64,000 bases of DNA from Deltaproteobacteria bacterium (GTDB lineage Bacteria; Myxococcota_A; Polyangia; GCA-2747355; JADLHG01), in NCBI GenBank assembly GCA_020848905.1, contig JADLHG010000030.1, positions 46,195 to 110,194 on the forward strand, read 5' to 3'. Every line of letters begins with the position of its first letter. Within the stretch, counting starts at the first letter, position 1. Shown in pieces: positions 32,496 through 40,203 of the stretch. The notes beneath the pieces are model-generated. The model ran no database searches, was not told the DNA's origin, and saw only the letters and a program-made list of their open reading frames with translations. Both the position numbers and the translations under genes were made by a program.

Positions 32496-32604
32496 GTAGT
32501 GCCCCCGCCTGGCCGCGACCTCGAGAGCGCCACGACCTCAGAGACCCTGGTGTTCCCTGCCGCCCCAGCGTTAGGCTCGCGCCCACGTCGGGAGGGCGAA
32601 GCCG

Positions 32605-34263
32605 ATGGCGACCAACACGCGGCGCAGGGGCATCGAGTGGGTGGGGGGCATCGTCTCGATGCCGGCGTACGTGACGGGCGAGGGCGAGCCGTACCGACCC
32701 GAGGCGCTCTTCTGGATGAACGCCGACGGGGCCATGCTCGGCCACCGGGCCGGCAAGCCCGGGACGCTCCTCGCGCGGGCTGCCGACATACTGCGCGACA
32801 CAATCGAGCGCCCGATGTGGGGGCCGGCGCGCGCCCCGTCCCGCGTGCGCGTCGCCTCGCCCGAGCTTGCAGCAGCGCTCCGCGCGGGGCACCCGACGCT
32901 CGAGGTGGTGTGCGCACCGACGCCGGAGATCGACGCGGCGCTCGCCTCGCTGCGGGAGGCGCTGGCGGCGGACGCCGACGACGAGACATCGTACCTGTCG
33001 CCCAAGGTCGGGCCCGACCACGTGGCCTCGTTCTTCCGCGCCGCGGCGGCCTTGTTTCGCGCGAAGCCCTGGGAGATCGTGCCGGGCGACAATAGCCTCT
33101 TCCGCCTGACGATCGAGGCGCTCGGCGTGCGCGGGGCGGTGGTCTCCGTCATCGGCCAGATGGGGCACCATCTCGGGCTGGTCCTCTTCGCGGACCTCGA
33201 CGACTACGAAGCTTTTGTCGACGCGGCCGACGCCATCGAGGAGGGCGACGAGCCCGCGTTGCCTCCGCACGTCGCGCTCAACTTCGAGCGCGGGGCGGAG
33301 CTCAGCCCGGCGCTGCGCAAGGAGATCGCGGAGCACGGCTGGGAGGTCGCCGCCGCAGACGCCTACCCGTGGCTCGTCGCGGTCGACGAGGATCTCGTCG
33401 TGCGCCCGACCACCGCCGAGGAGCTGACGCTTGCAGAGGCGCTCGCGCTCGCCTTGACCGAGGTGCTCGGCGCCAGGGAGGCCCTCGACGCGGCGTGGGA
33501 CGGCGACGGGCCCTTTGCCCAAACCCTCTCCGTTCGAACCCACGTCGGCGAGCTCGAGGTCACGCTGCAGGCGCCGTACGAGCGGGTGGCCACGGAGCTG
33601 CGGCCCCCGTACGACGTGCTCGCCGCGCTACGAGCGCTCGACCAGGACGGAGAGGAGCTCGATCCCGACGCGCTGGGCCCACTCGAGGACGAGCTCATGC
33701 GGAGCTTCGCGGCGTCTCCCGAGGCGGCGTCACTCACCGAGCTCGGCGCGTGCCGCATGATCATGGACTTCGGCGCGGACCACTTCGGCGCCACGATCGC
33801 GACGCTCGGGCCAAGCGAGCTGCGGGAGATTGTCTTCGCTATCATCCCACGCAAGGTATTGATCGAGGCGGAGGCCGCGCGATCGACCATCGAGCAGAGC
33901 CGGGCGTTCTACGCCTTCCTCAAGCGTGAGCTCGAGCTGCCGCAAGCCGAGGCCTGCCTGCGCGTGCTCGGAGGCAAGGCCGTGGCCAAGCTTGAGGCCG
34001 CGCTGTCGGACTCGAGCAACTTTGGCATGGGGAAGTCCCTCGTCGTGGCGGGCCGCGACGCGGGCTACGACACGAGCACCGAGGCCGGGTTGCAGGCGTG
34101 GATGCGAGCGATCGAGTCCAGGCCGTTGCCGGTTTCCTTCGGCCTGCCCTCGTTCGGCGAGCCACCGCGCGCCCCGAAGAAGGCCGCGCCGGGCGCAAAG
34201 GCGCGGGCAAAGAAGAAGGGGAAGCGCACGGCGACCAGCAAGGCGCGCAAGAAGAACCGCTGA
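32605..34263 (+). CDS. DUF6930-like protein with Lys-rich tail
   Basis: A 552-residue cytoplasmic protein. Residues about 110-215 (YLSPKVGPDHVASFFRAA, then FRLTIEALGVRGAVVSVIGQMGHHLGLVLFADLDDYEAF, quoted in parts) resemble the DUF6930 domain; this is a tentative match from memory. The middle part is helical. The last 30 residues are a basic tail of Lys, Ala and Arg (KKAAPGAKARAKKKGKRTA) like histone H1-type tails and so may bind nucleic acid. GGGAGG precedes the ATG. Function is unknown. Confidence 0.65.
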   Translation: MATNTRRRGIEWVGGIVSMPAYVTGEGEPYRPEALFWMNADGAMLGHRAGKPGTLLARAADILRDTIERPMWGPARAPSRVRVASPELAAALRAGHPTLEVVCAPTPEIDAALASLREALAADADDETSYLSPKVGPDHVASFFRAAAALFRAKPWEIVPGDNSLFRLTIEALGVRGAVVSVIGQMGHHLGLVLFADLDDYEAFVDAADAIEEGDEPALPPHVALNFERGAELSPALRKEIAEHGWEVAAADAYPWLVAVDEDLVVRPTTAEELTLAEALALALTEVLGAREALDAAWDGDGPFAQTLSVRTHVGELEVTLQAPYERVATELRPPYDVLAALRALDQDGEELDPDALGPLEDELMRSFAASPEAASLTELGACRMIMDFGADHFGATIATLGPSELREIVFAIIPRKVLIEAEAARSTIEQSRAFYAFLKRELELPQAEACLRVLGGKAVAKLEAALSDSSNFGMGKSLVVAGRDAGYDTSTEAGLQAWMRAIESRPLPVSFGLPSFGEPPRAPKKAAPGAKARAKKKGKRTATSKARKKNR

Positions 34264-34276
34264 GCGGGGAAGAGCC

Positions 34277-34597
34277 CTACCGACCGCTCAGCCGCACCAT
34301 CTTGTTGCCGAAGCGGATCGTCACCTCGAGCTCACCACCCAGGGCCTCGACGTAGCGGCGCAGGGTCGAGAGGCGCTTGTCCTCGCGGCGCTCGAGGCGG
34401 GAGAGCTCGGACTGGGTGGTCTTGACCCTCTGCGCGAGCTCCTCCTGGGTGATGCCGAGGAGCTCGCGAACCTCGCGCAGGTCCAGCTCCAGCGACGCTC
34501 GTTCCACCCACTGCTCATCCTCGGCGACCTGGGCCGGGGTCAGCCGCGCGTCGAGACGCGCTCTGACGTCCTTCCAGCGCTTCGGCTTGCTCGGCAT
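34277..34597 (-). CDS. higA: HigA-type antitoxin, XRE helix-turn-helix
   Basis: A 106-residue protein with an XRE/Cro-type helix-turn-helix at about 38-95 (REVRELLGITQEELAQRVKTTQSELSRLERR, seen in parts). In HigBA-type operons the second gene encodes the antitoxin that binds the toxin and represses the promoter. The ATG at 34597 follows a GGAGG site placed inside the end of the toxin gene, two bases after its stop. The C-terminal strand (GGELEVTIRFGNKMVRL) matches the family. Confidence 0.9.
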   Translation of the reverse strand: MPSKPKRWKDVRARLDARLTPAQVAEDEQWVERASLELDLREVRELLGITQEELAQRVKTTQSELSRLERREDKRLSTLRRYVEALGGELEVTIRFGNKMVRLSGR

Positions 34598-34599
34598 GC

Positions 34600-34962
34600 T
34601 CAATCCTCCTCGTCGTGCAGCCCTGCGGCCTGCTCGGCCAGGTACTGCGCCCAGATGTTTTCCGCCCGCGGAACCATCCTTTCGTAGAAGCGACCGTCAC
34701 CCGTCTTGTCACCACCGATGATCAGCACCGCATTTCGCCTCGGGTCGAAAGCGTAGAGCACGCGCAACGGACGGCCTCCGGACTGAATGCGCAGCTCACG
34801 GAGCGCGTAGCGGCTTCCATTGATCGCGCTCGCATGGGGATGGCCGAGCGCCACGCCACGCTGCTCGAGTAGGTCCACGCACCGCTTCACCGCGCGGCCG
34901 TCTGCATCGTCGAGGGTCTCGAACCAGCCGACGAACTCGTCGGTGACCAGCACCTCGACCAT
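34600..34962 (-). CDS. higB: HigB/RelE-type toxin (Gp49-like)
   Basis: A 120-residue toxin of the RelE/HigB fold. Family marks are ALRELRIQSGGRPLRVLYAFDP, a LIIGGDKTGDGRFYERMVPRAE segment and a final helix (NIWAQYLAEQ). HigB-type toxins cut mRNA in the ribosome. The toxin-first order is typical of higBA. The upstream promoter is close enough that the transcript may start at or next to the ATG (leaderless). It is transcribed with higA. Confidence 0.9.
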   Translation of the reverse strand: MVEVLVTDEFVGWFETLDDADGRAVKRCVDLLEQRGVALGHPHASAINGSRYALRELRIQSGGRPLRVLYAFDPRRNAVLIIGGDKTGDGRFYERMVPRAENIWAQYLAEQAAGLHDEED

Positions 34963-34968
34963 GGGATG

Positions 34969-34997
34969 ATTATGAACTATGGTGAATATGCTGTCGA
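34969..34997 (-). promoter_or_regulatory. Sigma-70-type promoter of higBA
   Basis: On the minus strand, TCGACA (34997-34992) and CATAAT (34974-34969) are separated by exactly 17 bases, close to the TTGACA/TATAAT consensus, in an AT-rich island. Position +7 from the -10 box falls at the toxin ATG at 34962, so the mRNA would be leaderless. HigA presumably represses here. Confidence 0.55.
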
Positions 34998-35050
34998 GTG
35001 TCTATTCTGCGATCAGGCGGTCGAGCTGGCTTGTGGCGACCTCCCCTCCC

Positions 35051-35962
35051 CTACCCCCGCTTCTTTGCCACCGCATCGAAGAACCACCAGCCCACGGCGC
35101 CCTTGGCGGGGAGCGGCTCCTCGAGGACGCGCGGGGCCGCGAGCTGCCAGTGCCAGGCGCCGTGGATGGCCCAGGGCGAAGGCGAGGCCTGGCTCGTGCC
35201 GACGACCTCCACGGTACCAACGATGCAACCGAGGGGCAGCTCGTCGGGAACGTGGAGCCCGCACAGGGCCTCGCACTCCTCGAGCGCCTCGAGGCTGGGC
35301 GGCGCGGCCGAGGCGTGAAGGGCAATCCGGCCCCGCCGCGTGCAGTTCATAGCGCGGTTCTCCACGTCCTTGCCGGCGTGCAGTATGGCCCAGGCCCACG
35401 GCTGCCGGACGCTGAGCGTGGCGATCCCTCGGCCGGGGGCGACGTTCGGCCCCTCGCGCAGCATCGACGCGTCCCCGTATTCGACAGTCCGGATGCGCTT
35501 CGCGGCCGCTCGCGCTTCCATCCGGCGGCGCACGAGGCCCCGTTTCGCCTCCCGCTCGGCCCGCTCCGCGAGCTGCTTCGCCTCGGCCGCGCGCTCGAGC
35601 TCCTCCCCGGCGCTCGGGTTCTGCTTCGCGATGGCCGCCAGCAGGGCCTTCGCCTTGACGGGACCAACGCGCACGACAGTGCCCACGCCGCTCCGTGTCG
35701 GCACGGGCACCCCCAGTGCCACGGGTCGCGCGAGCTGCCCCGTCCGTCGGCGCAGATAGAAGATGAAGTGCCCGCGCGGGCCGATGCCCTCCACCCCGGC
35801 GAGCTCGGCGACGGCGACCACCTTCGGCTCCCGCGGACCGTCGCAGACCAGCACCAGGTCCTCGCGGAGCCAGGTGTACGGCGAGCGGGGCGTCGTCCAG
35901 CGCACCCTGACCCCCGGCGTGGGATCGCCCTCCACGCCCTCTCCGTCCGGTCGACCGAGCAC
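35051..35962 (-). CDS. ASCH domain protein
   Basis: About 303 residues. The C-terminal 130 residues form an ASCH/PUA-like domain: ATLSVRQPWAWAILHAGKDVENR, then GRIALHASA, LPLGCIVGTVEVVGT, SPWAIHGAWHWQLA and AKGAVGWWFFD (fragments of one domain). The ASCH fold binds RNA or nucleotides. The N-terminal 170 residues include a helical Arg/Ala/Glu-rich stretch (about 120-155). The GTG at 35962 is the first usable start; the frame stays open to about 36090 without an ATG, so the N-terminus is uncertain. It lies between HigBA and the RecQ-PRTase gene. Confidence 0.75.
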   Translation of the reverse strand: MLGRPDGEGVEGDPTPGVRVRWTTPRSPYTWLREDLVLVCDGPREPKVVAVAELAGVEGIGPRGHFIFYLRRRTGQLARPVALGVPVPTRSGVGTVVRVGPVKAKALLAAIAKQNPSAGEELERAAEAKQLAERAEREAKRGLVRRRMEARAAAKRIRTVEYGDASMLREGPNVAPGRGIATLSVRQPWAWAILHAGKDVENRAMNCTRRGRIALHASAAPPSLEALEECEALCGLHVPDELPLGCIVGTVEVVGTSQASPSPWAIHGAWHWQLAAPRVLEEPLPAKGAVGWWFFDAVAKKRG

Positions 35963-36265
35963 GGCCCAGACCTGGGCCTTGGCGCCGCTCGCTCCGCCGC
36001 CGCGCTTCGTTGACGAAGTCTTCTCCGGTCTGCTGCGGGTCGGGATGCATCCCCCTGTCTGGCGAAGCCGATGGGCTGTTCCGGCGGCTCATGCTACCAG
36101 AGGTAGGGAGTGCGGCCCAGGGCCAAGCGGCGCGCCGCAGAAAGGACCTGACCCCCTGTCAGATTCTCGCGGGCTCCAGCGTCTGCTACCCGACCGGGTG
36201 CGGTCTGGAATAGAGCCCGGGGACCGCGATGCCATCGCAGGGCAACGAAGGGGGGGACAAGGCGC

Positions 36266-38377
36266 GTGAGCAAGCTCGCACGAGATCGGCTGGAAGGACG
36301 GGAGATCCTGCGACAGGCCCTGGCTAATCCGGAAGCGGACTTTCGCCCAGGTCAGTGGGAAGCCATCGACCGCCTGGTCAACCGGCGCGAGCGACTGCTC
36401 GTGGTCGAGCGCACGGGCTGGGGCAAGAGCAGCGTCTACTTCATCGCCACGCGGCTGCTGCGCAACCGAGGGCGTGGACCAACGATCATCATCTCGCCCC
36501 TGCTTGCGCTCATGCGCAACCAACTCGAGGCGGCGAAACGACTGGGGCTGCGCGCCCGTACCGTCAATTCCGCCAACCGCCAGGACTGGCCGGCGATCCA
36601 GCGCGCCCTGCGTGCGAATCAGGTCGACGCCCTCCTCATCTCGCCCGAGCGTCTGAGCAACGACGCCTTCGTGCGGGAGACCCTCGAACCGGTGGCACGG
36701 AACGTCGGCATGCTCGTCGTCGACGAGGCGCACTGCATCTCCGACTGGGGACACGACTTCCGTCCCGACTACCGGCGCATCGTCAGGGTCCTGCAACACA
36801 TGACGCCCCAGGTCGCGGTCCTGGGCACCACGGCCACCGCCAACCAGCGCGTCATCGACGACGTCGTGACCCAACTGGGGGGCATCGGCATCCAGCGGGG
36901 CTCCCTGGTGCGCAATAGCCTGGCCCTGCAGAACCTTCGCCTCCCGGACCAGGCCGCCTGCCTCACCTGGCTCGCGAAATATCTGCCGGGCCTGGAGGGC
37001 GCGGGCATCATCTACGTGCTGACCAAGCGACTCGCCGAGGAAGCGTCGACGTGGCTTCAGCAGAGAGGCATCGACGCACGGCCCTACCATGCCGGCGTCG
37101 AGGACTCTTCCGGCCGCAGAAAGGCCGACCACCGCGTCCAACTGGAACGGATGCTCCTCGAGAACCGCGTCAAGGCCTTGGTCTGTACGACGGCCCTGGG
37201 CATGGGGTTCGACAAGCCAGACCTCGGGTTCGTGATTCACCTCCAAGCCCCCGGTTCGCTCGTCTCCTACTACCAGCAGGTCGGACGAGCCGGACGAGCT
37301 CTCGAGCGCGCCGTCGGGGTCTTGCTCTCGTCGCCGGAGGACGAAAAGACGAACGCCTACTTCCGCGACGCCGCCTTCCCGAAGGACGGCGAGGTGCAAA
37401 CCGTGCTCGACGCGCTCGACGCGTGCGATGGACTCGGCGAGGAGGGCCTCCTTCGCAGCACCAACCTCAAGGAGACGCGCCTAAGATACACGCTGCGCTT
37501 CCTCGAGGCCCTCGAGTCGGCCCCCCTGATGAAGGTGGACGGCCAATGGAGGCGCCTTCCCGTCGAGTACAGGCTCGACGAGGAATACGTTCGACACATC
37601 AGGGCTCGCCGCGAGGCGGAATGGCGCGAGGTTCAGCGCTACCTCGACACCAAAGAGTGTCTGATGAGGTTTCTCGCTCGTGCGCTGGATGATCCGAGCG
37701 CCGCCGACTGTGGTCGGTGCGCGAATTGCACGGGCCGGCCGGTGGTCCGTGGCGCGAGCGAAGCGGTGCCAAAGGAGGACGCCGCACGTTTCCTCACGCG
37801 ACGTGACTTCCCCTTCGTTGCACGGGAGGAGCTCGACGGAGGGACGTTGCCGAAATATGGGTTCTCCAGACGTATCCCGCCACACCTGCTGCCCGAGGAG
37901 GGGCGGGTGCTCAGTCGGTGGCGCGATTCGGGATGGGGTCAGGTGGTGGCTGACGAGAAGGCGGCCGGCCACTTCGGCGCTGGGCTCGTGGATGCCACGG
38001 CGGAGATGATCGCGACACGTTGGAGGCCGTGCCCGGAGCCCCTGTGGCTCACCTGCGTCCCATCGCAGCGGCACCCCGAGCTCGTCCCCGACTTCGCACG
38101 CCGGCTGGCCGCGCGACTCGGCCTGCCCTTCGTGCCCGCCGTGCGCAAGGTGCGGGACAACGCGCCGCAGAAGGAGCAGCAGAATCGCTTCCAGCAGTGC
38201 CAAAACCTCGACGGGGTCTTCGCCGTCGAAGAGGGCATTCCCCCGGGCCCCGTCCTTCTGGTAGACGATATCGTGGACTCGGGCTGGACCCTGACGGTGA
38301 TCGCGGCGCTGCTCCGACGCGCGGGGAGCGGCCCGGTCTTGCCCGTGGCGCTGGCCTCGACGAGCACCGGAGACTGA
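36266..38377 (+). CDS. RecQ-type helicase fused to ComF-like phosphoribosyltransferase domain
   Basis: A 703-residue fusion. Helicase part: Walker A RTGWGKSS (49-56, Lys54), DEAH box VVDEAHCISDWGHDFRPDYR (151-170), motif VI QVGRAGR (338-344). The RecQ zinc-binding cysteines are Cys465, Cys482, Cys485 and Cys488 (CGRCANC). The HRDC domain is absent. Residues about 590-703 form a phosphoribosyltransferase of ComF type: PSQRHPELVPDFARRLAARLG, then VLLVDDIVDSGWTLT (664-677), the PRPP-binding loop. The GTG start is weakly supported. DprA begins one base after the stop. Helicase plus ComF-like PRTase resembles the ComFA/ComFC pair of competence. A defence or DNA-uptake role is inference. Confidence 0.88.
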   Translation: MSKLARDRLEGREILRQALANPEADFRPGQWEAIDRLVNRRERLLVVERTGWGKSSVYFIATRLLRNRGRGPTIIISPLLALMRNQLEAAKRLGLRARTVNSANRQDWPAIQRALRANQVDALLISPERLSNDAFVRETLEPVARNVGMLVVDEAHCISDWGHDFRPDYRRIVRVLQHMTPQVAVLGTTATANQRVIDDVVTQLGGIGIQRGSLVRNSLALQNLRLPDQAACLTWLAKYLPGLEGAGIIYVLTKRLAEEASTWLQQRGIDARPYHAGVEDSSGRRKADHRVQLERMLLENRVKALVCTTALGMGFDKPDLGFVIHLQAPGSLVSYYQQVGRAGRALERAVGVLLSSPEDEKTNAYFRDAAFPKDGEVQTVLDALDACDGLGEEGLLRSTNLKETRLRYTLRFLEALESAPLMKVDGQWRRLPVEYRLDEEYVRHIRARREAEWREVQRYLDTKECLMRFLARALDDPSAADCGRCANCTGRPVVRGASEAVPKEDAARFLTRRDFPFVAREELDGGTLPKYGFSRRIPPHLLPEEGRVLSRWRDSGWGQVVADEKAAGHFGAGLVDATAEMIATRWRPCPEPLWLTCVPSQRHPELVPDFARRLAARLGLPFVPAVRKVRDNAPQKEQQNRFQQCQNLDGVFAVEEGIPPGPVLLVDDIVDSGWTLTVIAALLRRAGSGPVLPVALASTSTGD

Positions 38378-38378
38378 G

Positions 38379-39659
38379 ATGACCCTCGGGCCCCAGACGC
38401 AGGCGGTGCTGCTCCTCACCGCGCGCTTCGGCAAGCCCGGCCCGACGGAGCCCCGGCCCCTCTCCCCGACGGAGTGGGGCCGCTTCGCGCTCTGGCTGCA
38501 CGAACGCGGGCTTCGCCCCGAGGACCTGCTCGAGGCCGACCCCACAGGGCGGCTCGACGGCTTCTCCGACCAGAGCATCGGCCCCGAGCGCGTGGGCTTT
38601 CTGCTCGGACGGGGCGCGGCGCTCGGCCTGGCCTCGGAGCGCTGGGCGCGGGCGGGGATCTGGGTGCTCACGCGCGGCGACACGGCCTATCCGTCGCGCC
38701 TCAAGAAGCACTTCCAGAACGCGACTCCACCCGTGCTCTTCGGCTGCGGCAAGCGCGAGCTCCTCGACAAGGGGGGGCTCGCCGTGGTGGGTTCGCGCAA
38801 CGCCACGGCCGAGGAGCTCGGTTTCGCCACCGAGCTCGGGCGCACCGCCGCCGCCCAGGGGCACTCGATCGTCTCCGGCGGCGCGCGCGGCATCGACGAG
38901 GCCGCCATGCTCGGCGCGCTGGACCGCGAGGGCACCGTCGTCGGCGTGCTGGCGGACGACCTGCTGAAGTCCGCCACCTCGGCGCGATTTCGCCAGGGGC
39001 TTCTCGCGAAGAACCTCGTGCTGGTCTCTCCCTTCGGCCCCGAGACCGGTTTCGAGGTGGGCAACGCGATGGGGCGCAACAAGTACATCTACGCGCTCGC
39101 CGAAGCCGCTGTGGTCGTCACCTCCACCGAGGGCAAGGGCGGCACCTGGGCCGGCGCGCTCGAAGACCTCAAGCACCGCTGGGTGCCGCTCTGGGTGCGG
39201 CGCACCGGCGATACGCCGCCGGGCAACGCGGCGCTGCTGGGGCGCGGAGCACGGCCGCTTCCCGACGGCGAGCTCGACCTCGCAGCGCTCTTCGCCGCGT
39301 CGTCGGAGGCCCCTGCCAACGCCGCACCCGTCGCCTCCCCTTCGACTGGGGAGCGCACGCCGCGCACCGTCGCCCTCGCACCCGCTCAGGTGGAGCTCGA
39401 CCTCCGACCCCGAGCGGTGGCCCCGAAGCCCGAGGCGCCGCCCCGCCCGCCGCCTACAGAGGCCCCTCCACCCGACTCCTTCTACGCCTTCTTCCTCTCC
39501 CGGCTACGCGCCCTCACCGCCGATGGGCCGCTCACCGAGGCTGCGCTGCTCGCGGCGCTCGAGCTGACGAAGCCCCAGCTCACGACCTGGCTGAAGCGCG
39601 CCGTGACCGAGGGACACGCGGCCAGGCTTGCCCGACCGGTTCGCTATCGCGCTACGTGA
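38379..39659 (+). CDS. dprA: DprA-like DNA-processing protein
   Basis: A 426-residue protein. The Rossmann core of DprA (SMF) is clear: DTAYPSRL (101-108), PPVLFGCG (117-124), VVGSRNAT (136-143) and SGGARGID (166-173). DprA binds incoming single-stranded DNA and loads RecA. A Pro-rich linker (about 330-365) leads to a C-terminal winged helix (about 366-426; LTEAALLAALELTKPQLTTWLKRAV), as in long DprA proteins. GGAG lies just before the ATG, and the start follows the helicase stop by one base, so both are made together. Residues 1-95 look like the helical SAM-type DprA N-terminus. Confidence 0.9.
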   Translation: MTLGPQTQAVLLLTARFGKPGPTEPRPLSPTEWGRFALWLHERGLRPEDLLEADPTGRLDGFSDQSIGPERVGFLLGRGAALGLASERWARAGIWVLTRGDTAYPSRLKKHFQNATPPVLFGCGKRELLDKGGLAVVGSRNATAEELGFATELGRTAAAQGHSIVSGGARGIDEAAMLGALDREGTVVGVLADDLLKSATSARFRQGLLAKNLVLVSPFGPETGFEVGNAMGRNKYIYALAEAAVVVTSTEGKGGTWAGALEDLKHRWVPLWVRRTGDTPPGNAALLGRGARPLPDGELDLAALFAASSEAPANAAPVASPSTGERTPRTVALAPAQVELDLRPRAVAPKPEAPPRPPPTEAPPPDSFYAFFLSRLRALTADGPLTEAALLAALELTKPQLTTWLKRAVTEGHAARLARPVRYRAT

Positions 39660-39702
39660 ACCCTCCGGAGCCATGCTATGACCGGGCCCCATGGAGGTCT
39701 TC

Positions 39703-40203
39703 ATGCTCGATACTCGCTTGGCTGGATCCATCCTCGCCGCCAGTGCGGCGCTCGTCACCATCGTCGCACCCTCGCCCACTCGCGCCAGCGACCCGGACGT
39801 GGCCGGGATGCAGCGCATCTTCACCGCCATGGAAGGCGCCCTGCGCACGCCGAACGAGAAGGTCTTCAAGGCCCACTGGTTCCCCGCGGGCTACGAGAAG
39901 AACCTCGTCGGCGGCTCGGGACTACCGGGCAAGGCGGTCTTCGGCCAGGGCTCGCGCAAGAAGTGGTACCTGAAGGCCGACTTCTCGAAGCTCACCAGCG
40001 TGGGCCGCGGCGGCCCGTGGATCGTGTACTGCGACATCTGGTCCTGGGAGAGGGAGAAGGCCGTGGACGACGTCCACGCCGCGCTCATCTACGTCAAGAA
40101 GCAGTGGGTTGTGCTCGGGGCGGGAGAGAAGAAGGAGCAGGTGGAGGCGCTGGCCAAGCGCTACCTCGCGAAGCAGCCGCTCGAGCCGCCCGCCTCGAAG
40201 TAG
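39703..40203 (+). CDS. Exported protein of unknown function
   Basis: About 166 residues with a signal peptide (LAGSILAASAALVTIVAPSPTRA). The mature part is basic with Trp and Tyr residues (KKWYLKADFSKLTSVGRG, WIVYCDIWSW) and no transmembrane helix. No family was recognised. GGAGG (39693-39697), 5 bases before the ATG at 39703, favours this start over the in-frame ATG at 39691. The last 110 bases overlap the antisense 3' end of the B12 radical SAM gene. Confidence 0.7.
   Translation: MLDTRLAGSILAASAALVTIVAPSPTRASDPDVAGMQRIFTAMEGALRTPNEKVFKAHWFPAGYEKNLVGGSGLPGKAVFGQGSRKKWYLKADFSKLTSVGRGGPWIVYCDIWSWEREKAVDDVHAALIYVKKQWVVLGAGEKKEQVEALAKRYLAKQPLEPPASK

Noticed and set aside
35013..36092. Alternative minus-strand frame of 359 codons over the ASCH gene
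   Set aside because: The overlapping frame at 35051-35962 encodes a recognisable ASCH domain, while this one is Arg/Gly-rich without motifs.
36147..36166. Short word CTGACCCCCTGTCAGATTC, with partial copies near 31775 and 4170
   Set aside because: It might be part of a REP-like interspersed repeat, but copies in the window are too few and partial to define one.
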